Shown: positions 1-13,476 of the stretch, in pieces
Numbering within the stretch: position 1 is the first letter of the stretch
Layout: each line of letters opens with the position of its first letter
Source: Varroa destructor
Taxonomy: Eukaryota > Arthropoda > Arachnida > Mesostigmata > Varroidae
Direction of reading: 5' to 3'
DNA length: 64,000 nucleotides
NCBI RefSeq assembly: GCF_002443255.2
Contig: NW_019211459.1
Location: 4,091,669-4,155,668, forward strand
Notes under the pieces: model-generated
Database searches by the model: none
What the model was told of the DNA's origin: nothing
The model's input: only the letters and a program-made list of their open reading frames with translations
Translations under genes and position numbers: made by a program

Positions 1-3000
1 GAAAAAAAACAGAAATTTATAAGGGCAAGTCCAGTAATTGCTGCGGTAAAAAGAAACACAATCAATTTGAAGCATATCTCTTTGCAGTGAAATGTTTCGA
101 AATCATTATATTAATAGAACATGTTAAAGGCTGTTAGTTGAGATAAACGGTTAGTATGTCACTCATTAAATAAGCTAATTTTCAAAAGAAGGTTCCGTGA
201 CATATTATTATCGTGAATCAGAAAGTTTCGTTATCACGTTCACGAACCTCAGCTTGATGAACCGATGTCCGATTACGAATGATCATTAGGACAATTAAGG
301 TATTTGGCAGTAAGCATTGTCATTAATTAGTATACTTACTGATAATTATTCTACCCGTCATAACTCGCTTATGTGACATTATAACGAAGTGGCCTATATG
401 TTATATCTGCTCTATCGACAGAATAGGTCCAAGCATAGGGAGCGCGCCTATTCAGGACACATCAGTATCTGCCAATAGGCGATATATTGTATATACGTAC
501 GACAGCATCTCATTATTAGTATTATGACATACCCGTAAAGGCTACAGAAGGGTGGACTCTTAAAACCCGCGTCGTATTACTGCCTCTGTATTGAACCGAA
601 AGCGGCAGTTTACGCTGCGTCTGCCGTCGACACCGAACACTGCTTTCAGTTTATCGAGTGGCCATGATTTTTCGTCGCCATTCGTTAATTACCTATACTG
701 CAACTTTCTGCTAGGGCTAGTTCTACCACTGTTGTACCAGGAGCATGGTCTTTTTCGTACTGCGTGTCTGAACAGCACAGATTTGCAGATTGATTGGACA
801 CTGCCCCCAAAAAGACGCCCAGGTTTTATTCAGGCCTTAGTTTTCTCCTTGACCACCGTCATCTGAGTTGACTTCGTTGGGCAGCTCAGAACCAGACACG
901 TCAATCTTAAGGGGCAAGAGGGGCTGCGGGAAAAGCTCGGACCGAGGAAACAGAGTCTCCCCGGACGCTTCTGATCACACGAATTCGTTCCTTCGCTACT
1001 GCTGGCCTGCGCTGACCGGCGTAGTCAACCAACATAGCAGAGTGCAACAGAGCGAAGAAATGTTCACGGACGACGCGGTAGTGTCAACGACGGCTGACAG
1101 AAGCTTTGCTTCCCCAGTCTGCTTCCTCCGGTGTAGCGACAGCGGCGCTAGCTGGAGACATTGACGGCAGTGCCGCTGGTCGGACCACGTGCCTTCTATT
1201 CGGTCCTGTTCACTGCCTGTTACGGGGGATGCCGTATTGGAAACGGTGAGGGGCGGGCCCCGTACGGGCTGGCCAGTCAATGCTTCAGCTGCCGGACGCA
1301 GAAACGGAAACACGGTCTTGCGTTGTAATAAAATATAATTCAATGAACCAGTCTGCGGCTGCCTTCATCGGTGGAAGGCGACGGGGCAGACGGCTGGTTG
1401 GCCTGCAAACGGGCAGACATCTAGTCCCATCTGAAAGGGCGGGTTTCCGCCCGTGAGTGTCCCCAAGGGTTGCGCTCCGAACAGGAGAGAGGCGTCGAAG
1501 GAAAGATCCAGCCATTTCCGGATCGCGTGCACCCCTGCGGTCCCAGTGACACATATAGAGACCATGACACGGCCCAGTAGAGAGCAGGGCGTAGACATAC
1601 AGATGAACAAAAGAGTTTATTGGAACAGGAGCAGCGATACTGCTACCAGCACAATACTTCTTCGTATTCCTTTTTTTTTCTTTGACCAACTTAGCAACTC
1701 GGTCACAGATGCCCTACTCAATATTCGTTTTGACCACTTGAAATAGGCCCAATGAGAGTATTGCCCAAAGTACCATGGAGAACTAGGGCGAAGAACGTTG
1801 AAATGAGGGAAGCGGGACTAACGGAACTAAATTATGTTTTGCTTTTAGGTTTGTGAATTAATGCACTCTAACTTAAATTATTACATCGTTCCGGTCACCT
1901 GGTTAGCATAGGAAACACATATATCTGTTCTTCATATTGACATGCATGTATAGGTAGTTTGTTAAGTGTGTACTATTTAATTAGATAAATTTATAAGCTT
2001 ATAACGTCTCCTGAAGTAAAAACGTAATAATAATAATAAAAATTTAATATAATTTCTAATCATCAAACTCCCTAAAGTACTTACTGTTTCACCCACAACG
2101 GCGATGAACTTTACTGCAGAGAGCAACTTCTTACATACAGCAACACAAAAGCAGAAGCGTTGTTAAACCTCGTGTTTTCACTCATAAACTATTTTGACAG
2201 TTCAAAATTTTCGTACAGAATCGCTTCTCGTAAATCAAAACATAACGAAACGAATTAGTTCTGCACCCAGCAGCGCTTCATAGCAGTAATGAGCCTAAAC
2301 TCGTAGACTCTGACATGAAGATAATAACATGTGCTGTTTCTATTAATAGAAAAACACATTAGAGACATTTTTTACCACGACACATTTGTCGAGGGTGCGA
2401 CCGCAGCTATCTGCCGTGACAGCGTCATCAGGGATAACGGCGTACCACCTGCCTCGCCTCGCTGATAGAAATGGGGCGTCGGGTCATTATATTAGCCTCG
2501 AAGACTGGAACAAGCAAGCTCAGCGGTCGCCTAGTGCTTCCTCCACTCACCGCGGGCTCCTATGTTACATCTAAAGAGCACCCACGACCATCTAGGCCGC
2601 ATTCTTCCACTGCAGCAGACGCTACGGCTGCGTATCGAGAGAAAGACATGCTAGTTAAGCACATGCTTTGCTGTGCCTCGTTGAAATCTTGCCCCTCGAA
2701 TGAGCCCCTCGAAGAAAATCTCCCCTCGTTGCCTGCACAGCTGGTCGAGCAAGTGACTAGACGTCTGCCGCTACTACCGCCCTTTGACCCCCTGATTTAT
2801 CTCTCGCGGGCTGTCTCCGTTTCAGGAAGAGACAGTTCTTTAGCAGCCGCTCCAACGAATCGTTAGGCTGGCTGCTGCTGCTACTGCCTTCGCCGCATGT
2901 GGCGATGGCGGCGGTAGGACAAGGGGAATAGCCTGATATCTGGTGCTGTTGAATGAATAACGTTTTGGGGTGATTCTAGTGAATCCGCTAGTGTGAAAAC

Positions 3001-6000
3001 TAAAGAGCACGTGAGCGATTCAAATCGACCTACTTTATAAAAACCGCACAACGGCAAAAGGCGCTGCTAGGCGCCCTTTGCGGGCAATCATTGAGGGTGA
3101 GGGCTTCGGGGTGGTGACCACTTTACGCACCATAAATAAAAAAGCGCAGCGTGGGAACGATTGAAGTTGCGCAAAACTAAACAGCGCGTCTAAGATCAGG
3201 TTGGACGTTGAACACGCGCAACTTGCAAGAAGAACGCGGTCAAGGTTATAAGGGGACGAATATATCGTCGTGTTAGTTCTAATGATAGGAACGGGTGCTG
3301 TAGTGCGGTGGTCAACTCCAACGGGATGATGACGGAGTCTGCGAAGAGACCCGAGATGATGCCGGATGAAGGCGACAGTTTGTTCAGATTGGACGCTAAA
3401 GCACTTTCTGGGAAACAGAGGAACGCGAGAAGCTGAACGCGAGAGGAAGATGAAGTAAAGCATCAGATTTAGAATAGTTCTGATAAGGGGCTGCATACCA
3501 CGAACAACGCACGATATTGTGGTCTTATCTTGTTACCGTCATTGTCTGCACAGCGGCAGTCGGAGCCTTGCAGAGTGAAATAACACGTATAACGTTCTAT
3601 GATTTATAAGTCGGAAGAGGCAGTGAGAGTGACCGAACAGTCAAAATCGTTTGGCTTTTCTAATAAAGCGCCGTTTTTCTAGCAATTTACAGCGTCGCTC
3701 CTTTCATAACTTGCGTAAAAAAAAGTTAATACATTACCTACCAGTTGCGTTCCATAGCTCAAACGCTCAGGATAAGAACGTCATTGGCGTGGCGTCGAGG
3801 GTAAAGCCGCCGATCTGCTATTCGCCAGGCTGTTGTCCTGGCGGAAAAGCGAACGAAATTCGTTTAGGACCCCTGCGAAAATTTTTAAAATAACTTTCGC
3901 TCGCCGTTTTCCACCGTTTTGACCGGCAGAAGCCTTTCTCGGCCTTCCCCCGGGTGGGTAGCACTCGCGATGACGCCAGCAAAAAGAGTAATGAGAGAAC
4001 TCAGAAAAGTAAAGGAGGTTTGCCTTGAAGCTGAGCCGCCTACAATGCTTGGCGCTGTTGCACTTGTGTTACGAGCGTCATGCAAGCTTCGTGTAATATA
4101 CCGCATTAAGTAAAAGGTCGGGAAAACAGCCAGCCAGTTTGTCGGCGGAACGGGCGAATAGACACAAGCAAAGGCAGGGATTCTTCTCTCTAATGGCTCT
4201 TACCCACTACTCATCTTGTAGATCGCGCCGCGCCGATGACAGGGTAACAGAGACCTCCATGGCTGGTTTTTCCCTCGGTGTAAGCGTCACCGGGACGAGA
4301 CTATGTCGGGGCATGGGCTGGCTATTGAATGGTCGGGCTTCGTTGAGGATTGCTGAGGCCCACTGGCGCTACTGCTACTCGCACAAGAACTGATGGAGGA
4401 GGGAAGTACCACTGTTTGTTCCGACGAGACCACCAGTCAGAATGTTTGGGGGTCCCGCAGTGAATCTAAGGATTTGAAGCAGGCGTGTAATAGTGAGGAA
4501 AGGGGCGTTGGAGAGGAATAGGAGAGGTCTCATCTCCTAAGGCACAACCGGTTAGATAACTTGATTACGGACAGGGAAAGCATCCGTTCTAATACCCAGC
4601 GAACAGCGAAATAGTCTTAGTGCCCGTCGACGTCGTTGTCATTGTCGTCGACAACAAGGATGAAATTGAACAGCACGAGCGAGCGAACAGGTGGCATGCA
4701 AAGGACCGAGCCGAGTAATCCTACATGCAACCAAACCCCCGAGACACGACAGCCAGCGCCAGCGGTGAGCAGGCAGCAGCAGAGGCAGAGGCCGAAAGCA
4801 GATCGGGACCCCAAGAGCCCTCCGGATTGATTTCGCTTTTACGGCTGCTTCTCAGGGTTGTTCCGAGAATCTCAACGCACACGAATGAAAGGAGACTGTT
4901 CACTTCTGTAGAAGCCAGTAGCAGAAAGAGCTGCGAGGATACACCCGCGAAAGGGTCTGGGGCTACTCTTGTAGAGACCCCATAAGCGACGAAGTGAATG
5001 AGACTGCTGACGGAGCATTCGTGCTGTTTTAGCCAGCAGTCTCATTTGGGGAGCGGGGCTGATGAGTAGAGAGGGCGCATCGTTGAACGATAGAATTCGC
5101 ACAATGTACAAAATAAGTCTATAGATCCATGTGCTGTACGTACTGGAAAGTGTATATATCTGTTGCCGTATGGCAAACGATGCCACTTGTGTATAGAACA
5201 CACATGTATATATGGTGATATACAATGGTAGTGAGGGGTAAACAAAGCTGTCTCTAAGGGTACATTTTCAAGACTCAGTCGTTAGCATAAGTACACATAT
5301 GTCGCCTGTTGGTAATATTTTATCAATATCGTTTAAAGCAGCCATAGTCATATGTTCTAGCAATGTTAATAGCTATAACATTAGAATTGAGGTGGTATAG
5401 CAAAAAAAAGCCTTGGAACTCATCCTTTGATGACTAATTTTTTCTCATGTTTCTCCGTATTCAATCCGAGCATCTCAGCCTCGTCTGTTTACTGCGTTCA
5501 ACTCGAATGAGGATCGCGGCCAGACCAATTCCAGGCCCGCTTAGTCTCTAGGTGACGGCGGATCTGCAAGAGCGGGTAACGGGAAAGAGGTGCGCTTATA
5601 TCTCCGATGCCTGCTGAAAGCAGCGAGACGAAGGCGGGGCATCGCTTTGAATTGCTAGAGCTGGTGCCGTCTGAGAACAACGAGTAGATCGGTATCGCTT
5701 CGCTTGGTTGCGTCGGTTGAAGGCGAGGCGATGAGAGTCACTGCGAAAACGTTCCGAGTGCAAGAATGCAAAGTCCCGAGTTTTCAGCGCACACTCCCGA
5801 AGATTTGGGGTGCCCGGAGGGTCGGGCAAGTGTCCGACTCCCTGCAACCCAGCCCAGTTTTGGTAGAAGTGGCGAGCAGTGGTCGTGGCTATGGCGGTTG
5901 CCATGGCGCTGCCAATTGGAGTGTCCTTCGTTCTTTCCATCAACGTTTGGGATTTCAATCAGCGTCTGCGACAAACGTCCTGCCGGGCCTCTGCTACTTT

Positions 6001-6693
6001 AGGCAGTTCTCTCCGAACAGCCGCGCCAATGACATGAGGAGACGTGGCAACGCATCCAGGCAGTCAGCCGACGACTGGATGCGAGCAGTAAGCGTCGAAT
6101 GGACGTGATCTTTGATACGAAGGACAGCAGCAGCAAAGAGCCCCGGGCAAAGGCCCAGCCATGAAATAGAGGAAGACCTTCGGTGGGAAAAGGGGAGAAC
6201 GAGCAATAGGCAGAGCGAGGTTAAAAGACAAGACGCCACCAAGTTATCTGAGCGGGGCCGCAGCAGTGCTCTTTGTCGCAGTAGCGTCGGCAGCACTGTT
6301 TAACAGTGAGGTCGCCGGTCGTTGGGTCTGAGTGGTGTCATCTGACACGCTTTTGTGAGTTGCTACGATTCACAGATCGGCCGCGGCCATCCTGCCGGCC
6401 TGGCCGATATTGCCAGATGCTGGGGTAAGCATGAATCAACCAAAAGCACGCTTCGGGTAGAGCGAGTGAAAACTTTGAGTAACAAACCAAAAAAGTTACC
6501 AACGTTAAGTTTTTTTTTTCAGATAATCAGAAAATAAGTAGTTGTTGCATGGCTTGTCTCGATATATATGTGACGAGACGAACCATACATGAACACGCAG
6601 ACACAAATAATAGCAAAGATAACAGTATGAACGATTCAGATCGCAGATATCCTTAAATTAATTTAATCTACGCATTTACCCAACTTAACAGAC

Positions 6694-6722
6694 TGGCCTA
6701 CGACAGAGGCTGTCGTAGGCCA
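6694..6722. repeat. perfect inverted repeat, 13-base arms
   Basis: Left arm TGGCCTACGACAG, 3-base spacer, then its exact reverse complement. It sits in AT-rich DNA between two GC-rich islands and would form a very stable short hairpin in RNA or DNA. Confidence 0.9.
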
Positions 6723-9272
6723 ATTCGAAGATAATGATTTTTTGAAATTCTATATTAGCTAATCACAACCGTTCTATAGTGCTTTCGTTGGTAGAGTTGA
6801 ACAGCTATCGAGTTGAAAATACTCTAAAAAATAAAAAAAAATTAGAGGGAAAATGAAAAAATATCGTGAAAGTAAGAAGGGTGTTAGGTATTAAGCCTTG
6901 GTAAAGATATGATGCTGCTGAGTGCAAGGCTTCAAGAATTAGAGTTAGTCTATATTTACAGTGGTTTTATGTTGTTCAAACAAATTGTATATACTGGAAT
7001 CTTTAAATTCACAGTAGTTTTTCTATAGTTTGATGGAAAACGTTTTTTTTGGATATCCAAAAAGGCGAAAATAATCGATTGAAGAATTTTAGTGGGCTTA
7101 TTTAAAGTATTATCACAAAAACAAGAGAATGTGTAGCGATGCTAAAATTTGGTACATCTTTCACATCAAATTCTGCGGAACTCCTCAGAAAGTAAATGTA
7201 TGAAGCTGTATTATGTTCTCTTATCTAGCTTAAATGAATGTTTCATTCTATTATTGAAGATGGCCTTAAATAAAATGGCCTAACCACGTCTTAAAAATGC
7301 TATCCCACTCTGACAACCCCATCTTTGATATTTTTATGCGTATAATATGTTATTAACACATTTCAGGAAGCAGAGATGATACAAAGTGGCTTGTCATAAC
7401 GATGACAAATGCCCCTAGGAGTTTGCCTCCCTGTCATCCAGACAGAGACATTTACGAGGAAAATGAAGATTCTCGCTAGATAAACCTAGCCCCCGGCCTC
7501 GGGCCAGAACCCTTTCTCTCACCTCCAGTAATCTTCAGGTTTTTCGGCAGTTAGCTCGTTACAGGTGTCAGTTACCCAGTCAACGGAACAATCATCGCTT
7601 CAGCCCCATCGTCGTAAGGCGATGCAAGCAAGAGTAACAAAAACATCCTTCCTGAATCTGACACTGTCAAAGCAGCGACGCTTGTCTGCATTGTGGGCGT
7701 CTCTACGTTTCATTATTGCCTGCTTCCGCCATAGTCTAGTTGTTGTTGTTATTGTAGTAATACGACCTGCGCAGATACCGCTTGCGTTTGCTGACGGGTA
7801 GTGAAACCGTTCTTCTCATTAGCCGCGTCTCGTCGCTTTGGCATTCCCGCTACGTCTGCCGATGAGAAAAATTGACTTTGTCGGCGACTTCCTCAGCTGG
7901 AGAAAAGCGAAAACGACTATTGTTACTATAAAGAAGGTCAACAGTGAGCTTGAACGAGTGAGCGAGCGAAAGATCGACCGACCGAAGCTGGGCAAATCCC
8001 AGCGGGTCATTTAAATAACGCTACCGGCGCAGAACGTTTCGCGGCATCGGCATGTTATTGTCGAAAGCTGTGAAGCTGGCGCTACTGCTGCCATACAAGC
8101 GCCTGCCCTTGTGGTGGCACCGGTAACGATGAGGGCATCTGCAGGGTCGGCAGTGTCGACATCCGTGCCCACAGTGGCGTACGCGACAACGTCCCGCTCC
8201 GCTTTGCGCTTGTCATCGCAGCGCGGACGGAGCGAGGGAAAGGGGGAGAGAGAGAAAGAGGTCATAATCACTGCCCCCCAGCCGTCGTTCTCCAGCCTCC
8301 GGTGGCTAAGTGGTTCTGTTCCGTACTGTGCAGTGTGTGTGTGTTAGTACTCCAATTTACCTCCACGCTTTTCGGGACCCCTACTACTGCCACCTCTACT
8401 ACGGCTGCTTAAAGCAGTTTCGCAGAGCCAGTTTCGCTCGTAGCGTAACACGCTTGCTTATGGGAACCTGCCCTTGGCGGCACGTGCATGTACACACAGG
8501 CATACCTACGAGATCGAGCATGTAGCTGAAACGAGCAGGCGGACTTCTGCAGGACACGGCGCAGCAGGACCTGTGCGAGCTAGCGACGCTACGGCTTAAT
8601 TATTTAAGCTCTCAGCGGGAGTTAAAGAGGCAAGAAAGGAGAAGAGATAAAGAAAAGCGGAGTAGAACGGCGGGAAAGAAATAATTGAAGAAGGAAACGA
8701 AAGTATGTGGACGTGTCGGCACGTGTAAGCGTGCCGGCAGCAGGAGATTGTTAGTGTGAAAACCAAATGAAAAGACATTTAACCGTTATGTTTTTAATTT
8801 TGTTAGAATTAACAAGCCAAAAATACGATACCATTTAGTTACGTTTGATGTATTTGGCGGCTTACCATACGAGATTCGTCGACGTAGATCTGAGTAATTG
8901 AATACAGTAAAGATTATGTTTGCAAGCTAATGGTACTTCCGCAGTCGTGTAGATCTTAGGAAGCCTCTGTTTGACAACTGGATGGTACACAGAAGCTTTG
9001 GCAGTTATTGCATGTGGATTTAATCTGATGTGGGCTTGTCGATGTGCGCCTATGAACAAAAGATCTGTGTTGTCTGTATAACGGGCCGCAAATACTTGCG
9101 ATGCCGTAAGCAATGGCGGACCTATATGAGTTGCGTATATATTTGACGGTAGTAATTCTGGCTGATGACTAACATTACTTGGACACGAACCGTTAACAAT
9201 GTCCCTCTTTTAACGCTTGACAGGTGGTCTATTGCAAACAATGTTTCGTTGACACAACACTACCTCATGTAG

Positions 9273-9288
9273 CACACACACACACACA
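9273..9288. repeat. CA dinucleotide run, 8 units
   Basis: Short CA repeat in the upstream AT-rich region. Confidence 0.9.
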
Positions 9289-12200
9289 GACACTCTCCCA
9301 TAAATATATGAAGGGTGTATATTTTTAGTCAACCATTGCCAACGATTAATACTAAAATAATTAAACGACCTGTATATAAAATGTATAACTTTTCCCCCTA
9401 GCTACCAATGCTCAAACCGGTTCTGGTCGTTAAACTGTTGATAATGGTGGACCATTGATTCTCGAATAGGGACGCGGCTTCTGAAAATTGTCATGTTGTC
9501 ATTTTTTCGGCGGAGACTTTATCTTTTGCGATATTCCCACAGGAGGATCAGAATACTCTACAATGTATTTCTTTGGAAAGTTCTAGGTAGCATATACCTT
9601 TCTTTCATCGAGTGCCATGTCCTGTTGGAATTCAAGTAACCATACGATACCGCTAGAAAAATTATTTATTTAATTAGATCACATCGTGTCAGTTTTTTGC
9701 TAGAAATAGAAATATCGAAGCATTAGTATCGCAGTAGTTAACTGGAAACTCTGTTGCTTATAGTGTGTTTCAGTTCAATAGAAAAGAAGGATTTTTTTTT
9801 TTTATTAGCGATCAATTTCCCAATTGAACGTGTTTGATGAAGGGTGATGAACTATGACCATGTTCAGTATTTTGTGTAGTTTGTCGCGTGATTTAAATTC
9901 AATTATGATGGTAACATTATTAAATTTAAATCGGTTTCACGTCTTTACGTGGTATATGCGATAAAATCTGCACCTATTTCTCTGTTATTGCAAATCACCT
10001 ATGCATAGAATGTTAGTTTTTGTAATTTCTTCAAAAACATCACTCGGTTTAGATGTTGTAGTTGTTAACATTCAAAGTCCGATCACGTCTGACCTACTTT
10101 TACCTCTGAGGAGCTATATAATGCGTAAACAAGCAGGCTAAACGGCTAACTGTGCCGGATATGACGCTCCTTCTGAGCTGGTACATAGTAACTACGACAA
10201 GGTACTGCTTATCTCTGTCTCATAATTATGTAAGCCATGAGAGTCCGAACTTCTACGTTCGATGTTTGGGATGCCTAGTTTAAGACCGTCTGAATATAAA
10301 TTGCCTTAATGACCTCGCCACTATAAACCTGCAATGATTTTGTCGAGCAGTCCCTTATAGCCTACCTAAATTCACCCTCTCACTATCGGCAATTTTTCAT
10401 CTGAATTGCGCTTATACTGACGAGGTCTCCCAAGCCTATCATTGCGGTACTGTCGACAGAAAGAACTCATAGGATGACTCGAGCGAAAGTTGGCCTGCGC
10501 GCAGATTGACCATTCATCGGGGACAACATGCTCCGAAAATTTGCATTTTAAAATAGGGTTAGCCATGGCCTTACGCTTGAGTATACTTTAACTCCACATA
10601 TTAGGCCGAACCGGCGCTCTGCGATCAACGGAAGGGTAGTGGGACAGCCCAGATGGAGTTTTCCGTTCCATGTTCAAGAAGTGTGTTAAAGTGGGGGTAT
10701 ATGGGTTCGTTCTATACGGCAGACCCCATATTTGGTAACCGTGGTTTTTAGGTATGATACACTTACTAAATATTGCGATGTAATAATTGCGGTTTATAAA
10801 TTTAAATGAGCCTTCATTGTGCTAAGCGTTTCATCGCTTCGTTAGTACGAGCGGATTCCATCAGCAAGGGGGTAGAGATATTAAAGTGCTATTTATTTAA
10901 TTTCATTGACACATCAACTCCTGGATGCGAAGTTTATATATTCACAGGTTTGACAAACCCCTATTAGATGTAAAAACCTTTGTGTTCATTAAATTGCCAT
11001 ACCTTCGATTATTGTGGCCGATACCTTCAATAAACAAATTCGTACGTTAGAGTACGCTATAATATTAATATGACTTATGTTTAACTGTAATAAATCTTTC
11101 GTCATTGGCGGTGAGAAACTGAAGGGGTAACCCGGAAGCGCGTAAAAAACCTTTCACCTATTTCTTTTCGTTCAGCAGCTTTTTCCAACGCTTCTCGCAC
11201 TGTTCCCCTGTTGATCCCTTAGATTCTTTATCCAGTTTGGCAATGACTCGACGTTGTCCTCTGTTCAACATCTTTGCGCTCTACGTAGGGAAACACTCCA
11301 TCGTTTCGCCAACGCCAGCACCCAATGGCCATTTTTTCTTGACGGGTCGCCCTTCCTCTCATTTCCACCGTCTATCTCCCACTACTCTCGTTAGGCTTTT
11401 CTTTCTATGTGCCATCTTGCACATTTTTCTCACGTCCATACGCCGCGTTTATTCTTACACTTTCGTCCCGAATCTTACCGTTCCACTTTCCCTCGACTCG
11501 ACTTCGCCTTTAGCCATAGCTTCCTTAGTCCTTAGTTCGAATTTTTCGATTCCGAATCTTTTGGAGGACGATAAAAACCGGAAAAAAAGGCTTTTTTCAT
11601 CTTCTTCGCTGCTGCTGCTGCCGTCACCGTCGCCGTCGTCGTTGTAGTAGCTCTACTTTTCTGTGAATGCAACAGGCGCGAACGTGGACGCGCGCGTGGG
11701 CGCGATGGCTGTGTCCCTAGCGATGAAGGAACGAAGCGTACGGAACAGGATCTCCCATTTAAGAAAAAGATGCCTTTTCCGGGAGAAAGGCTCAGCGAGA
11801 GGAAAATAGGAAACTAGAAGGGGACAGAGGGGTGGGCGAAGTAAGATAAACTTGAGAAATGTAGGACAGTGGCAGTAACAGCCAAAAAGGCAAAAAAGGC
11901 GGAAAAACTCGACACCGTCCTCTCTCCATTCTACTGGTTGGAAATTTAGGAGTTGAACGGGTCTTGGATGGGGGTAGGCCTGGTGCGCTGCGCTGAAAGT
12001 ATTTCCCCATTCGTTCGGCTGCCGTCGCCTCCGTACTAGCCCGTGTTAGAGCGCTGTATCGAACGAGGTGAGACTTGAGGTTCATAGGAAACGAGCGGGA
12101 TGACTGATGTCGGTGCTAACGTCGCTAGACGCAATCCAGACTAGGTGGATAGTGTCACATTGTGTCGGTGATATACATGTACAGCAAAACAGAAAAAAAA

Positions 12201-13460
12201 AGCTGGTAGCTAAAGAAAAATGCAGGCGGAAGGGCGATTTGGGGGGCCAGGGGTGGCCAGAGCACAAGCGAATTCACACCATTCACAGCTAAACTGAGTT
12301 TGCTGTTCGATAACACGAGGGCCTGTCACATTCACTAATACACAACCGACTACTAGGATAAGAAAAAGCAAAATCCTTTACTGTATGCAGCTGTCGTACT
12401 TGGCTTTTGAGTTATTGCTAGCTGCCTAGATCCTTATAAGCAACCTCCTATGCTTCCTTTCTTAGCCTGCCTTCCTGCTACGGAATACAAGGCTAAGATG
12501 ACCTGAGGAAAAGTATACTGGCAAAGGCAAAAATACTAATATATGGTATAACCAGCTGCTAGTGTGTTGATGTCTAGTACTGCTGTTCACAATGTACCGT
12601 CTTGACGCCAAATAAGATATACTCTGTACTAGCCTATTCCTATTGTCTTGCCCCTTATATACAAATAACAAAAAAAAAAAGCCTTTTGCCAACGATATGT
12701 GTTTGTGTGTATATTTTACTAATTAATAAATCTTATCTTGCAAAACGAATTTACTTAGACATAAGAGGAATGCAGTCGGCTTCGAACGTATTAGCAGTAT
12801 TCACGTATAAAATTCAGAGTTATCTAAAATCGATTCCGATCCCGCTCATTTTCTTCAATCGTATGAAGCCATTACAACGACCATTGTGTATCAAATCGTT
12901 TGTGTTGGTAACAAATATTTGAAAGACTAATTAGCGTAATGAATTAAACGTTAAGGTTCCTATAATACATAGCCAATAGGTCAGCAAATATGACAACTGT
13001 TTGGTCCTCACCTCCATATATATTTCCTTTTTTTTTTACTGCTATTTGGGATTTCAGGACGATAATGACGACGACGAGAGAATTTTTATGCTTTAGATTT
13101 CCTCTCGATTTCCTTACTTTTGCTTTCTCTCAAGCCAACAGCGCTAGCGCTATCGCGCCCATCGTTACCGACGGCTTCCTAACCGCAGTGATTACGTGGG
13201 TACTCCTCTCGTTCATCATGCATAAAAAATGGGAGAACCTTCTGACTTTTTCTTCAACGAGCATGCTCGAAGGATCATGTGCTACCACTAGCGCTTTGTC
13301 TCGCGGCCTCGTGGTCTATCGTGTCCTGGATATCGAAACTGGTCTAGAATCACTACCACATATTGCGTCCAACATGGCTACTAGTGGCCGCGACAACGAG
13401 AAAAACGAAGAGCACAGGTCCTGGCACAGACCGGAAAGCTGCGTGCACTGATGCACTATG

Positions 13461-13476
13461 CATACATACATACATA
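13461..13476. repeat. CATA tetranucleotide repeat, 4 units
   Basis: Short tandem CATA run just after a GC-richer segment. Confidence 0.9.

Noticed and set aside
11237..11647. 136-codon plus-strand ORF, Ser/Leu/Pro-rich
   Set aside because: Composition simply follows the pyrimidine-rich plus strand; no family or splice context.
12990..13451. 153-codon plus-strand ORF with hydrophobic N-terminus
   Set aside because: It begins at a low-complexity T-rich stretch, has no recognisable domain or splice partners, and sits at the edge of a GC island where many frames are open.
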